From NCBI GenBank assembly GCA_016708105.1, contig JADJGJ010000002.1, positions 1,046,659-1,110,658 of the forward strand: 64,000 bases of DNA, read 5' to 3'. The notes below the pieces were generated by a model. The model was not told where the DNA came from and searched no databases. It saw nothing but the letters and a program-made list of their open reading frames with translations. Positions 8,469 to 17,897 of this stretch are shown here, piece after piece (positions within the stretch are counted from its first letter, which is position 1; every line of letters begins with the position of its first letter). Made by a program: the position numbers and the translations under genes. The DNA is from Crocinitomicaceae bacterium. Its GTDB lineage: Bacteria > Bacteroidota > Bacteroidia > Flavobacteriales_D > Crocinitomicaceae.

Positions 8469-11042
8469 TTATTGCTTCACTAGTTTAAAAGTGCGATAAC
8501 TCTGCTGATAATAGAGCGTTACAATGTAAGTGCCACCGCTAAGTTCACTTGTATTTATAGGTACAAACAAATTATCTGAAAGAGGAGAAAAACCTGTGAG
8601 TACAACTTTACCACTGATATCTGCAATTACAATTTCCAAATCATAATATTCATTTTTGATCAGATAAATCCATTCTGTAAAGGGATTAGGAAAAATCACA
8701 AACTCATTTTCAGTTAATTCATGTATTTGCGAAAGATCAATAAAAGTGTCTGCTGATGTAAAACTGCAACCATCATCACTGAATACCTGAACACTGTAAT
8801 AACCTGTAGTATCAGGATTATAATATTGAGAATTAGAATTTGAAATGGCTGAGCCGTTCAGAAACCAAATTAGTGAGTCAGCCGTGGTTGTAATCAAACC
8901 TCCGCCCAAAATATTGATGATGGGAAAAGTTGGAATCTCTCCCTGAATCACGATTACCGTATCAGTGAATGCTCTACATCCTTCATTGTTTATCACGGAC
9001 AAGGATACCGTATCAGGTGAATCAACACTGATGAAAGGATTTTGATCTCCGTTATACCAGAGATATGAATCAAAATTATTTTCAGCTGTAATAAATAATT
9101 CGGGGTCAATGCAAAGTACAGAATCACCAAGAAGTGTAACCGTAAAATTTGTTTGGTTTAATAAAGCAAATGCGTCTACTTTTCCATAACCATAGGCATT
9201 GTTTGGTGTTGATCCGGTGTATCCATCTTCATAGGCGTAAGTGTGTAAATCATCTATGAATTGCTGATGTGTTGCTTCAGGACATTTTTCAAGATACAGT
9301 GCTGCAATGCCTGCAATGACCGGCGATGCCATGGATGTGCCTCCGTTTCTCACGTGCTGCCCTCCCTGCCCAAGCATAGAGGGATTAGAAACAATTAAAC
9401 TACTCTGTAACCAAAGCGGACATGAACTTAAAATTCCGTCTCCGGTTGCAGCTACGTCCGGTTTTGTATAGCCAAGCCGATTAGGCCCTTTACTTGAATT
9501 AACCGTTAATTGTCCGGCCGGACCACCGCTCAAAACATATAAATTATTGTTCACATCTAAATAATCTACCTGATTTTTAAAATTCCCAACAGTCACAACG
9601 TGCTCTGAGCATGTCCATGAACTTACGGTTGTTGTCAATGAATCAGGATAATGATAGTGAGCCACCGGAGGAAAATCACCAACCAGCGGCATGCCGGTAT
9701 TTTTAATATCTGACAATCCCATCCATGCGCCTGACCACAAATCATATTCACCCGCACCATAGGTCTCAAATCGGAATAAATAATTTGATGAGTCAGGTGA
9801 ATCAATGAGAAGTTCAATATGATATAAGCCGTTAATTAATTGGGTTGTAAATTCTACGGGCGCCAGTTTGTTGGTTCCGTTCATGATGGAATCAGTGACA
9901 GTTGAATCAATGATGTCTAAGATATTATAAAATTGTGTGCGTCCTCTGAAATCAAAGGCCGGTGAAGTATTGTCAGCAGCAAAAGCAAAATGCACCTGAT
10001 TAAAATTTGCGGTATCTGCCCACAAATCAAAATATACGGCAGGCGTTCCAAAATAAGAAGATGGATTGACGATAAACCAACAGAATGAAGTGTCTGTATC
10101 AACCAATGCATTCACGTGATATTTACCTTGCGCACCAGAATTACCGGCAGCGGCAACAACAATGCGACCTGATTTTGCATTGAGTAAACTATCAATCACC
10201 AGGGATGCAGGATCTAATCCATCATGTGAACCTAGGTAATCGCCAACACTGGTATTTACAACAGCCGGTTTACCCAATGTATCAGCCATTGAAAATACAA
10301 AATCAATAGCGTCTGCAACTGTCATAGTCCAATTAGCTGCGTTAAAATCAGTTTCAATAATAATGATATCTGATTCCGGCGCTGCCCCTTTGAATGCTCC
10401 TGTTGCCATGCCATTGCCTGAACCTGCACCGGTCACGGTAGTACCATGTGCATTATTATCCATGGAGGTACAAGTACCGTTATTGATTGAAGCACTATCC
10501 CATACTTGTCCGTAACCGTATTTTCCGGGGGTTAACAAAGCATCGTAGGGTAATGATTGATCCCAATAATAAAGTACGCGCGTTGAGCCATCAGCATTTT
10601 TAAAGTCATCATGTGTATAGTCTAGCCCTGAATCTACATAACCTACAATAACCCCTTTACCGGTATAGCCTTTTTGCAGCGGACTATATCCCTGTTGAAC
10701 TGAGTCAATATTCTGTGTCAACCGCATGGTATCATTGAGATGTGCAGGATAAGAAGGTTGAAAATAAATTTTCTCAACTGCCCCGCTGAACGTCAATCTA
10801 TGCAAGGTTTGTGGCGTACAACGAATAAAGTGCCAGCCTGATACAGAGTATTTATAATGTACATCATCTGATTTTAATATAGCTGTTAAATCTCCCTGCA
10901 GGGCAAAATCAGTTTCTTTTTCAGGATTTTTGGTGCTGTAATGATTGTACCAAATACCTCCTGAAACGCCATCTTGTTGGGCATTTGTGAAAAAATTGAC
11001 CAGCAAGGTTAAACTCAATATGAAAAAGATTTTCTTGTTCAT
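8469..11042 (-). CDS. Secreted subtilisin-like (S8) serine protease with T9SS type A sorting domain
   Basis: 857 residues from ATG at the complement of 11042; a GTG two codons upstream is the longer option. Signal peptide at 1-21. The catalytic triad is visible with Asp137 in GYVDSGLDYTHDDF, His199 in NNAHGTTVTG and Ser570 in GTSMASPVIAG; the oxyanion Asn is in AAAGNSG near 301. A roughly 150-residue insertion sits between the oxyanion Asn and Ser segments. After about 630 come Ig-like beta regions, then a type A sorting domain (FVIFPNPFTEWIYL to the terminal KLVKQ). So it should be exported by Sec, sent through T9SS and anchored or released. It diverges from a second subtilase across 152 bases. 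Confidence 0.93.
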   Translation of the reverse strand: MNKKIFFILSLTLLVNFFTNAQQDGVSGGIWYNHYSTKNPEKETDFALQGDLTAILKSDDVHYKYSVSGWHFIRCTPQTLHRLTFSGAVEKIYFQPSYPAHLNDTMRLTQNIDSVQQGYSPLQKGYTGKGVIVGYVDSGLDYTHDDFKNADGSTRVLYYWDQSLPYDALLTPGKYGYGQVWDSASINNGTCTSMDNNAHGTTVTGAGSGNGMATGAFKGAAPESDIIIIETDFNAANWTMTVADAIDFVFSMADTLGKPAVVNTSVGDYLGSHDGLDPASLVIDSLLNAKSGRIVVAAAGNSGAQGKYHVNALVDTDTSFCWFIVNPSSYFGTPAVYFDLWADTANFNQVHFAFAADNTSPAFDFRGRTQFYNILDIIDSTVTDSIMNGTNKLAPVEFTTQLINGLYHIELLIDSPDSSNYLFRFETYGAGEYDLWSGAWMGLSDIKNTGMPLVGDFPPVAHYHYPDSLTTTVSSWTCSEHVVTVGNFKNQVDYLDVNNNLYVLSGGPAGQLTVNSSKGPNRLGYTKPDVAATGDGILSSCPLWLQSSLIVSNPSMLGQGGQHVRNGGTSMASPVIAGIAALYLEKCPEATHQQFIDDLHTYAYEDGYTGSTPNNAYGYGKVDAFALLNQTNFTVTLLGDSVLCIDPELFITAENNFDSYLWYNGDQNPFISVDSPDTVSLSVINNEGCRAFTDTVIVIQGEIPTFPIINILGGGLITTTADSLIWFLNGSAISNSNSQYYNPDTTGYYSVQVFSDDGCSFTSADTFIDLSQIHELTENEFVIFPNPFTEWIYLIKNEYYDLEIVIADISGKVVLTGFSPLSDNLFVPINTSELSGGTYIVTLYYQQSYRTFKLVKQ

Positions 11043-11194
11043 TCTCACTCAATAACGTATTCAAACGCAGATTGGTTTATACAAATTTACATCAATTTTT
11101 GCTCCTTCATACCGTGTAGCTACCTTTTACAGGAATTGGATATCTTCAATTAAAAAGAATTTATACTTTTACATTTATAAAAAAATGAACGACG

Positions 11195-12781
11195 ATGAAT
11201 ATTGAGATGAAACGAATTTGTACACTACTACTTGCGGGTTTTTTCTTTTTTACAAATACCCTTCTTGGACAGGATGTCAATCCTAAAATTGTCAATTGGT
11301 ATAACGGTGCCAAATTTGGCATGAACACTGATTTGGCTTATAAAAAATTGCTGGTTGGCAAAACATCTACTACCGTGATTGTTGCTGTAATTGACTCAGG
11401 TGTTGATATTGAGCATGAAGATTTACAAGGCAAAATCTGGACTAATACAGATGAAATTGCAGGTAATAAAATTGATGATGATAATAACGGATACATTGAT
11501 GATGTGCATGGATGGAACTTCCTTGGAAATCCGGATGGAGAGAACTTGGCGCATGAGCAATTAGAGATGACTCGTTTGTATTCAGAATATGAAAAAAGAT
11601 TTGCAAACAAAAGTTATCCTGATCTTTCAGAAGATGAAAAGAAAGATTACGAAGAATACAAAACGGTGCGTGAAAAAGTAGAAACAGAAAGAAAAGATGC
11701 AACTGAGCAAGTTGAATTTCTGCAAGATTTATATGACAGAGGAAGTGAAGCTGAAACAAAAATTAAAAAAGAATTGGGAGGATCTTACACCTCATCTGAT
11801 CTTAAAAAATTGAAAAAAGATCCTGAGCTGGGGCAAGATGCAGAATTTCTTTTGATACTCGAGCAAAACCACATAACCGTTGAAGATCTGAAAGAATATG
11901 TAGATCATTATAATTCACAATTGGAATACCACTACAATATTGATTATGATGCGCGTAAAATTGTGGGTGATGATCCTAACAATTTTGAAGATAAATTTTA
12001 TGGAAATGGTGATGTTGAAGGACCAGATGCAATGCATGGTACACATTGTTCAGGAATTATTTGTGCCAACCGTGGTAATGGAATTGGAAATGACGGTGTA
12101 GCAGACAATGTATTAATTATGTCAATTCGCGCCGTGCCTGATGGAGATGAGCGTGATAAAGACATTGCCTTGGCTATTCGTTATGCTGTTGATAACGGTG
12201 CTCAGGTTGTGAATATGAGTTTTGGTAAATCATTTTCACCACACCAAGAAGAAGTGATTTCTGCCATCAGATACGCTGAAGAAAAAGGAGTATTGCTTGT
12301 ACATGCTGCAGGTAATGATGGTAAAGATATTGGAGAAGAAGATAATTATCCAACTCCTCAATATCCTTCAATGAGTGAGCGCTTTAGTAACTGGATTGAA
12401 GTAGGAGCATCTACTCGCTACAAAAAAGCGCTTGCTGCATCGTTCTCAAACTACAGTGACAAAATGGTTGATATTTACGCTCCTGGTCTTGAAATTTGGT
12501 CTACCGTGCCGCAAAGTGAGTATGAAGAATCACAAGGTACTTCAATGGCAGCGCCAATGGTCACAGGGCTTGCAGCTTTATTGAAATCGTATTTCCCAAA
12601 ACTTACCATGTTTGAAATTAAAGATATCATATTACAATCAGGGCAAGATGTGAGCACAAAGATTACTCCTCTTCCCGGCGATACGCAAGAAATACCTTTT
12701 GGTGCGCTTTGCATAACCGGCAAAATTGCCAATACATACAATGCTGTTTTGATGGCCGAAGAATGGTCAGCAAAGAAATAA
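11195..12781 (+). CDS. Secreted S8 family serine peptidase with a large helical insertion
   Basis: 528 residues. The signal peptide covers about 1-26 (ending LLGQ); ATG at 11207, four codons later, is an alternative start. The subtilase triad is complete: Asp67 in VIDSGVDIEHED, His281 in MHGTHCSGI and Ser450 in GTSMAAPMVTG, with Asn374 as oxyanion residue. Asp and His are 214 residues apart, against about 30 in subtilisin. The extra sequence (about 118-250) is strongly charged and helical and could be a coiled-coil or inhibitory module. There is no T9SS sorting domain, so it is probably periplasmic. A strong terminator ends the unit. Confidence 0.92.
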   Translation: MNIEMKRICTLLLAGFFFFTNTLLGQDVNPKIVNWYNGAKFGMNTDLAYKKLLVGKTSTTVIVAVIDSGVDIEHEDLQGKIWTNTDEIAGNKIDDDNNGYIDDVHGWNFLGNPDGENLAHEQLEMTRLYSEYEKRFANKSYPDLSEDEKKDYEEYKTVREKVETERKDATEQVEFLQDLYDRGSEAETKIKKELGGSYTSSDLKKLKKDPELGQDAEFLLILEQNHITVEDLKEYVDHYNSQLEYHYNIDYDARKIVGDDPNNFEDKFYGNGDVEGPDAMHGTHCSGIICANRGNGIGNDGVADNVLIMSIRAVPDGDERDKDIALAIRYAVDNGAQVVNMSFGKSFSPHQEEVISAIRYAEEKGVLLVHAAGNDGKDIGEEDNYPTPQYPSMSERFSNWIEVGASTRYKKALAASFSNYSDKMVDIYAPGLEIWSTVPQSEYEESQGTSMAAPMVTGLAALLKSYFPKLTMFEIKDIILQSGQDVSTKITPLPGDTQEIPFGALCITGKIANTYNAVLMAEEWSAKK

Positions 12782-12802
12782 AATGAATTAACTTTCGTTC
12801 AG

Positions 12803-12839
12803 ATGCCATTCAGCCTTCCTGTTGAATGGCATTTTTTTT
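12803..12839 (+). terminator. Intrinsic terminator after the S8 peptidase
   Basis: ATGCCATTCA and TGAATGGCAT form a perfect 10-bp stem around a 10-base loop, followed by a run of T. It lies 21 bases after the peptidase stop codon. Confidence 0.93.
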
Positions 12840-12891
12840 GATTATCCTACTGAATAACCGCAACGCCCACGACAAATAAATTAAACAGATC

Positions 12892-13989
12892 ATGCAAGTA
12901 AAGAATATAAAAATTTCTATTTTACTTATAAGTCTTTGTCTTAGTGTGACAGCGGTTTATAGTCAAAATATTACCACGTTTACCGATGTCAATTTCCGCA
13001 CCTATCGATTTGATCGCGGAGCGTTTGAACAAATTTATTATCAGCGCACCAAAGATGTTATAGTCTCAAATAAACATGTCTGTATTGTAGACTCTAAAGG
13101 TGATGTTTATGCTTATGCCGGTGATGAAAAAATTCAGATTGCGCAAACACACAGTGAAATTAAAGTAACTGACCATATTACCCTGGTACGCACAGCTAAT
13201 GTATTGCGCGTATTTGATACAGACATTGTTCATCTGCTTACATCAAATGCCATGGGCTGGGCTGTTGGTGATAGCATTGTCTTATATCAGGATTACATTG
13301 GCGGTTATCTGAATTATTATTACCAAAATCAAGTGCATCAAATTGGAATGGTAGTAGGTTCATACCCTTTGCTGCCGGGTGAAGTAGGGGCAAATACTTT
13401 CGTTTATAAAGACAATGCAGGTAATCATTCAGTTTTTTGGCACGGACAATTTTATAATTTGCTGAATACTAAATTACCTGTCACCTATTCTGCAGGGCAA
13501 GATGTTGTTGCATTCAATGACCCGCAGCACATGACATTTGCAGCGTTTGACAATGGATATATTCTTGATTTGGAACCACAACAGGCCAAACGATATACAG
13601 CGGGTGATAATTTTATATATTATCAAGATGCTGCTGACGTGCACAAAGTGGTGCGTGAAGAACGTGTTACTGAGTTGGGCATTGACATTACCGGGGTGAA
13701 TGTTACAGATAGCCTCGTCATTTATCAAGATTTTGGTATAACTAAGGTTTGGTATAATGAAAAGATATATCAAATTTTCAACATGGTATTAACAGATTAT
13801 CAAACAGATGGAGGAATTATAGCCTATATAAACAATGTAGGCGGAGTCAGCGCTTTCTACCGTGGTAATGAGGTAGACGTAACAAATTCAAGGGTTGAGA
13901 GCTTTAAATTGGCAGGCAGTACCATTTTATTAAAGTATGGGCCTTCTTCATACTCAGTCTGGTGGAACGGGGTAGTCTATGATTTTTGA
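12892..13989 (+). CDS. Secreted beta-repeat protein, function unknown
   Basis: A 365-residue protein with a clear signal peptide (MQVKNIKISILLISLCLSVT... to YSQ, about 25 residues). The rest is almost wholly beta strand. A loose repeat of about 45-50 residues recurs, with cores such as GDSIVLYQDY, GDNFIYYQD and DSLVIYQDF, each followed by an aromatic strand with 'V-W/Y-Y-N/Q' and 'IYQI' or 'VHQI'. This is what a beta-propeller of divergent blades would look like, but no named family was recognised. No sorting domain is visible, so a periplasmic or outer-surface location is inferred. Confidence 0.7.
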   Translation: MQVKNIKISILLISLCLSVTAVYSQNITTFTDVNFRTYRFDRGAFEQIYYQRTKDVIVSNKHVCIVDSKGDVYAYAGDEKIQIAQTHSEIKVTDHITLVRTANVLRVFDTDIVHLLTSNAMGWAVGDSIVLYQDYIGGYLNYYYQNQVHQIGMVVGSYPLLPGEVGANTFVYKDNAGNHSVFWHGQFYNLLNTKLPVTYSAGQDVVAFNDPQHMTFAAFDNGYILDLEPQQAKRYTAGDNFIYYQDAADVHKVVREERVTELGIDITGVNVTDSLVIYQDFGITKVWYNEKIYQIFNMVLTDYQTDGGIIAYINNVGGVSAFYRGNEVDVTNSRVESFKLAGSTILLKYGPSSYSVWWNGVVYDF

Positions 13990-13991
13990 CG

Positions 13992-13999
13992 TATATTTG
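13992..13999 (+). promoter_or_regulatory. -7 promoter element for the DUF4494 gene
   Basis: TATATTTG matches the TAnnTTTG -7 consensus and lies 19 bases before the ATG at 14019, giving a very short leader. No TTG was found at the expected -33 distance, so this is a partial match. Confidence 0.35.
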
Positions 14000-14018
14000 C
14001 GTTCAAAATTTTTAAGAG

Positions 14019-14543
14019 ATGAGTACCTGGTATACAGTAAAAGTAAAGTTTACAAAAGAATTTCAGGACGGTACGCTCAAACGCGTTACTGAGCCTTATT
14101 TGGTGAATGCTGGTTCATTCACTGAAGCTGAAGCAAGAATTTATGAAGAGGTTGGAGAATTTATCCGCGGAGAATTTATTGTGACATCAATTGCACGCAC
14201 TGATTATGCTGATATTTTCCATTATGAAGATTCAGACCGCTGGTATAAATGCAAAGTGTCATATACCACTGAAGATGACAATGGCAAAGAGAAAAAAGTG
14301 AATCATAATTTCATGTGCTCAGCACCCACTGCAAAAGATGCTTATGAGCGTATGGAAGATAGCTTGAAAGAATTGATGACTACGTTTGAAATTCCGTCTA
14401 TCACCTTAACTACTATCGTTGAAATTCTTCCTGCAACCGGTGAAGAAGGCGAAGATGGTGAAGGAAAGAAAAAAGGAAAAGGTCGCGCTAAAGCAAAGAA
14501 CTCAGCTAAAGTTCGCGTTGCATACAAATCAGAAGAAGAATAA
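14019..14543 (+). CDS. DUF4494 domain protein
   Basis: A 174-residue cytoplasmic protein. The start MSTWYTVKVKFTKEFQDGT and the duplicated pattern 'WY.CKV.Y...D..GK.KKV...FMC.A.TA..A' (first copy about residues 4-60, second about 70-130) are typical of DUF4494, a family nearly confined to Bacteroidota. The two halves look like repeats of one beta-alpha-beta unit. The tail is Gly/Glu then Lys/Arg-rich (KGRAKAKNSAKVR) and resembles disordered nucleic-acid binding tails. Function is unknown. pdxH follows after 49 bases, so co-transcription is possible. Confidence 0.85.
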   Translation: MSTWYTVKVKFTKEFQDGTLKRVTEPYLVNAGSFTEAEARIYEEVGEFIRGEFIVTSIARTDYADIFHYEDSDRWYKCKVSYTTEDDNGKEKKVNHNFMCSAPTAKDAYERMEDSLKELMTTFEIPSITLTTIVEILPATGEEGEDGEGKKKGKGRAKAKNSAKVRVAYKSEEE

Positions 14544-14592
14544 AAAGTCCGCGCATTGCGGAATAATACGTTCAGGTCAAATTTGAAATAAA

Positions 14593-15237
14593 ATGTCTGA
14601 TCATTTAGATAAAACCCGCAATCAACGAACCGACTTTACAAAAGGAAGTATGGATCAGGTGAAACACCCTGATCCATTTCTTTTTTTTAGTGAATGGTAT
14701 CGTGATGCTCATGAAAAAAATTGTGCTGACCCGCATGCCTTTGTTCTAGGGACAGTATCAAAAGACGGTCAACCTTCATCACGCATTGTGTATATGCGTG
14801 AATTGTTAGAAGAAGGTGTTGTGCTTTACACCAACTATCTCAGCAGAAAAGGACAAGAATCAGAAATGAATCATAAAGTTTCTGCACTCTTTTATTGGGA
14901 TTGCCTTGAGCGACAAGTACGCATTGAGGGAACTATTGAAAAGGTTAGCCCTGAATTAAGTGATGATTATTTTGCATCGCGTCCTCGCATAAGTCAAATT
15001 GGTGCGTGGGCTTCAGAACAAAGCAAAGAAATTCCTGACCGACTTACTTTAGATGAACGCGTAAAATATTTTGAAGAAAAATTTCCTGAAGTAGTTCCTC
15101 GTCCACCGCACTGGGGTGGATATCTCATCAAACCTCATTATTTTGAATTCTGGCAAGGCCGCTTAGGTCGTTTGCATGATCGTTTTTGTTATGAAAAACA
15201 AGCTGAAGGCTGGAGAATTTATCGTGTCAGTCCCTGA
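14593..15237 (+). CDS. pdxH: Pyridoxamine 5'-phosphate oxidase
   Basis: 214 residues, the standard PdxH length (210-220). It oxidises pyridoxamine or pyridoxine 5'-phosphate to PLP with FMN and O2 in the cytoplasm. Signatures are the N-terminal DPFLFFSEWYRDA, the FMN-binding strand PSSRIVYMRELLEEGVVLYT, the SRKGQE turn, and the C-terminal dimerisation region HWGGYLIKPHYFEFWQGR to WRIYRVSP (usually RLSP at the very end). It supplies the cofactor for PLP enzymes such as the class V aminotransferase at 35.5 kb, although no physical link exists. Confidence 0.95.
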   Translation: MSDHLDKTRNQRTDFTKGSMDQVKHPDPFLFFSEWYRDAHEKNCADPHAFVLGTVSKDGQPSSRIVYMRELLEEGVVLYTNYLSRKGQESEMNHKVSALFYWDCLERQVRIEGTIEKVSPELSDDYFASRPRISQIGAWASEQSKEIPDRLTLDERVKYFEEKFPEVVPRPPHWGGYLIKPHYFEFWQGRLGRLHDRFCYEKQAEGWRIYRVSP

Positions 15238-15409
15238 TCAATAATTCAATTACTGAAAATTGTGCTGTACAATAATTATGAATTTCATCTGAATTCAATC
15301 ACGTAAAAAATCATAAACCGTTTTAATCTAATAGTTTAAGACAATGGTATGAACGGTAATTCAAACTTGATATCAAAAAGTAGTTTTGGGTACTCAAAAA
15401 AAGACACCC

Positions 15410-16870
15410 ATGAAAAACGAAAACCTTCGTGCAAAAAAATATTTGCGATCGCATGCAGCGCTTTCTGCAAGTAAATTCATTTATGTTTTTGCATTGATTA
15501 TAATCAGTCATGCATGCATTGCGCAGTATCAAATTGGACATACCACTATTACGTTCAATGATCCTACCCGCACTGGAGGATATGGAAGTGGAGGAGGCCC
15601 CGGCAGACAAATTCAGACAGAAATTTATTATCCGGCAAATGTAGCGGGTGAAGATGTTGCTGTAATTCCGCCTTATCATCCAGTTGTAATTTGCGGACAC
15701 GGTTTTGCCATGTCATGGGATGCCTATGAAAATGTTTGGGAATCCTTGGTGCCACTTGGCTATATTTTGGCTTTTCCTCGCACAGAGGGTTCATTATTCC
15801 CTAGTCCTAGTCATGAAGAATTTGCCCAAGATCTTTTAATTGTAGAACAGAAATTGATTGCGCTGCATTCTGAGCCAACAAGTATTTTTTATGATCATGT
15901 TTTTAATCGTTCAGCAATCATTGGACATTCAATGGGGGGAGGATGTACCATTCTTGCCGGTGCTGTTGGCAGCGTTACGTTGAAAACCATTGTTGGATTT
16001 GCTCCTGCTGAAACAAGTCCTTCTGCCATTGCAGATGCATCGGCTGTTACTGTACCTGCTCTAATTTTTTCAGGTAGTTCTGATGGTGTCACGCCTCCAG
16101 TTGATCATCACCTGCCAATCTATAATGCGTTGGGATCTGCATGTAAATTTTTTGTGAGTATTGATGGTGGAGCTCATTGCTATTTTGCCAATACCAATTT
16201 CAATTGTGATTTTGGAGAGTCTACCAGTTCAACAGGTATTTCAGTAACTAGAGAAGAGCAACAAGAGAAAACAATGTCTCTGCTAATTCCATGGCTTGAT
16301 TTTTATCTGCATGAAAATTGTGATGCATACAATGCTTTTGAAGATTCGCTGAGCAGTGTAGGTGGAATTACAACACAACAACAATGCACCTATAGTCCGT
16401 TTGATGTGACTGCAGTTATCACGGGTGAAACTCTTGGCAATGATGGTAGCATTGATCAAACAGTAAGTGGCGGAATTGGAACATATACTTTTGACTGGTT
16501 TATCGGTGCAACTACAGAAGATTTGACTGGTATTGCAGGCGGAACCTATTCAGTTTATGTAGGTGATGGATATTGCAAAAGATACTATGAGTATTTTGTG
16601 AGTTCACTGCTTGATGCTGATGAAAATTTGGGTGAAAATATATTGATATACCCTAATCCGGTTTCTGATGTGCTGCGCGTTGAAGTTCCTGAAAATTTAA
16701 TTAACCTTGAAGTAATTTCAATTGATGGACGAGTATTATCGGTTCCTTTATTAAATGAAGCTGCCGGAATCTATGAACTTGATATTTCCACTCTTTCCGT
16801 TGGAACTTATATTTTAAAATTGACAGATGAAAACAGCGCAACCCGCAGTTTCAGTTTTGTCGTAAAATAG
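15410..16870 (+). CDS. Secreted alpha/beta hydrolase with T9SS type A sorting domain
   Basis: 486 residues from ATG 15410; an in-frame TTG eight codons earlier would only lengthen the leader. The signal peptide is long and basic (to about residue 39, ISHACIAQ). The hydrolase fold has nucleophile Ser174 in IIGHSMGGGCT, probable acid Asp225 in SGSSDGVTPP and His256 in GGAHCYF; the oxyanion turn is VVICGHGFA near 92-100. This pattern fits the chlorophyllase/dienelactone-hydrolase/PET-esterase-like group. The C-terminal 80 residues (ILIYPNPVSDVLRVEV to SFVVK) form a type A sorting domain. It is probably a T9SS-exported esterase of unknown substrate. Confidence 0.88.
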   Translation: MKNENLRAKKYLRSHAALSASKFIYVFALIIISHACIAQYQIGHTTITFNDPTRTGGYGSGGGPGRQIQTEIYYPANVAGEDVAVIPPYHPVVICGHGFAMSWDAYENVWESLVPLGYILAFPRTEGSLFPSPSHEEFAQDLLIVEQKLIALHSEPTSIFYDHVFNRSAIIGHSMGGGCTILAGAVGSVTLKTIVGFAPAETSPSAIADASAVTVPALIFSGSSDGVTPPVDHHLPIYNALGSACKFFVSIDGGAHCYFANTNFNCDFGESTSSTGISVTREEQQEKTMSLLIPWLDFYLHENCDAYNAFEDSLSSVGGITTQQQCTYSPFDVTAVITGETLGNDGSIDQTVSGGIGTYTFDWFIGATTEDLTGIAGGTYSVYVGDGYCKRYYEYFVSSLLDADENLGENILIYPNPVSDVLRVEVPENLINLEVISIDGRVLSVPLLNEAAGIYELDISTLSVGTYILKLTDENSATRSFSFVVK

Positions 16871-16895
16871 AAATCCTATCAAGGGTAAAATAAAT

Positions 16896-17771
16896 TTAAT
16901 CTCTTGTTTCAACGGCTTGCAACGTATTCAGCATCAATGAAGCAATGGTCATTGGTCCAACTCCGCCGGGCACGGGTGTGATATAAGAAGCTTTGGCAGC
17001 AACTTCATCAAATTTAACATCACCCAATAATCTAAAGCCTGATTTTTTAGATGGATCATCAACACGGGTAATTCCTACGTCAACAACCACTACGCCATCT
17101 TTCACCATATCACCGGTTAAAAATTCTGGCTTGCCTAAAGCGGCAATGATAATGTCAGCTTGCTGCGTGATTTCTTTCAGATTTTTAGTGCGTGAATGGG
17201 TAAGTGTAACCGTGCAATTACCTACTTTGGTATTGCGCGCCATCAGAATACTCATGGGCATTCCAACAATATGAGAACGACCAATCACAACGCAGTTTTT
17301 ACCTGAAGTTTCTACATTATATCTGTCAAGTAACTGAACAATGCCATACGGAGTTGCCGGTAAAAAAGTAGGTAGGTTCAATACCATGCGTCCCAAATTT
17401 TCAGGATGAAATCCATCCACATCTTTTGACGGGGCAACAGCAAGCGTTACTTTGTGTTCGTCAATATGTGCGGGCAGCGGTAACTGAACAATGTATCCGT
17501 CAATGATTGGGTCTTGGTTCAATTCTGATATTTTCTCAAGCAATTCTTTTTCAGAAATGGTTTCAGGTAAGGTGATGAGTGAAGATTCAAAACCTACTTT
17601 TTCACACGCTTTTACTTTTGCATTAACATACGTTAAACTGGCGCCGTTGTTGCCAACAAGAATGGCTGCAAGGTGCGGAATTTTTTTTCCCTGCTGCTTG
17701 CGTTCCGCTACTTTAGTGGCAATTTCAAGTTTAATATCATCTGAAGTTTTGTTTCCGTCCAGTAAAATCAT
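16896..17771 (-). CDS. folD: Bifunctional methylene-THF dehydrogenase/methenyl-THF cyclohydrolase FolD
   Basis: 291 residues, the usual FolD length. It interconverts 5,10-methylene-THF and 10-formyl-THF, using NAD(P), for purine and formyl-Met synthesis. Catalytic Tyr48 and Lys52 lie in LTYVNAKVKACEKVGF. The Rossmann motif is VVIGRSHIVGMPMS near 161-174, and the C-terminal signature is PVPGGVGPMTIASL. It converges with the hydrolase gene across 25 bases and diverges from nadB. The gene is complete with an ATG start. Confidence 0.97.
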   Translation of the reverse strand: MILLDGNKTSDDIKLEIATKVAERKQQGKKIPHLAAILVGNNGASLTYVNAKVKACEKVGFESSLITLPETISEKELLEKISELNQDPIIDGYIVQLPLPAHIDEHKVTLAVAPSKDVDGFHPENLGRMVLNLPTFLPATPYGIVQLLDRYNVETSGKNCVVIGRSHIVGMPMSILMARNTKVGNCTVTLTHSRTKNLKEITQQADIIIAALGKPEFLTGDMVKDGVVVVDVGITRVDDPSKKSGFRLLGDVKFDEVAAKASYITPVPGGVGPMTIASLMLNTLQAVETRD

Positions 17772-17862
17772 GGTATGTCATTTTGAGTGATGATCAAAAC
17801 TACTAAAAAATATCACGCGTGAATACTCTTTGAAATTTATACAACCAAACAACTTGATTTTG

Positions 17863-17870
17863 TAAATTTG
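17863..17870 (+). promoter_or_regulatory. -7 promoter element for nadB
   Basis: TAAATTTG fits the TAnnTTTG consensus 27 bases before the inferred nadB initiation codon. No TTG at the ideal -33 distance was seen; the nearer TTG at 17854 is too close. Its position supports initiation near 17898 and not at the GTG 237 bases further on. Confidence 0.4.
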
Positions 17871-17897
17871 TCTTAATAACAATTAAATAAACAGACT

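Noticed and set aside
14548..14562. TCCGC-GCATT-GCGGA hairpin between DUF4494 and pdxH
   Set aside because: Short stem, no T-run; could be incidental.
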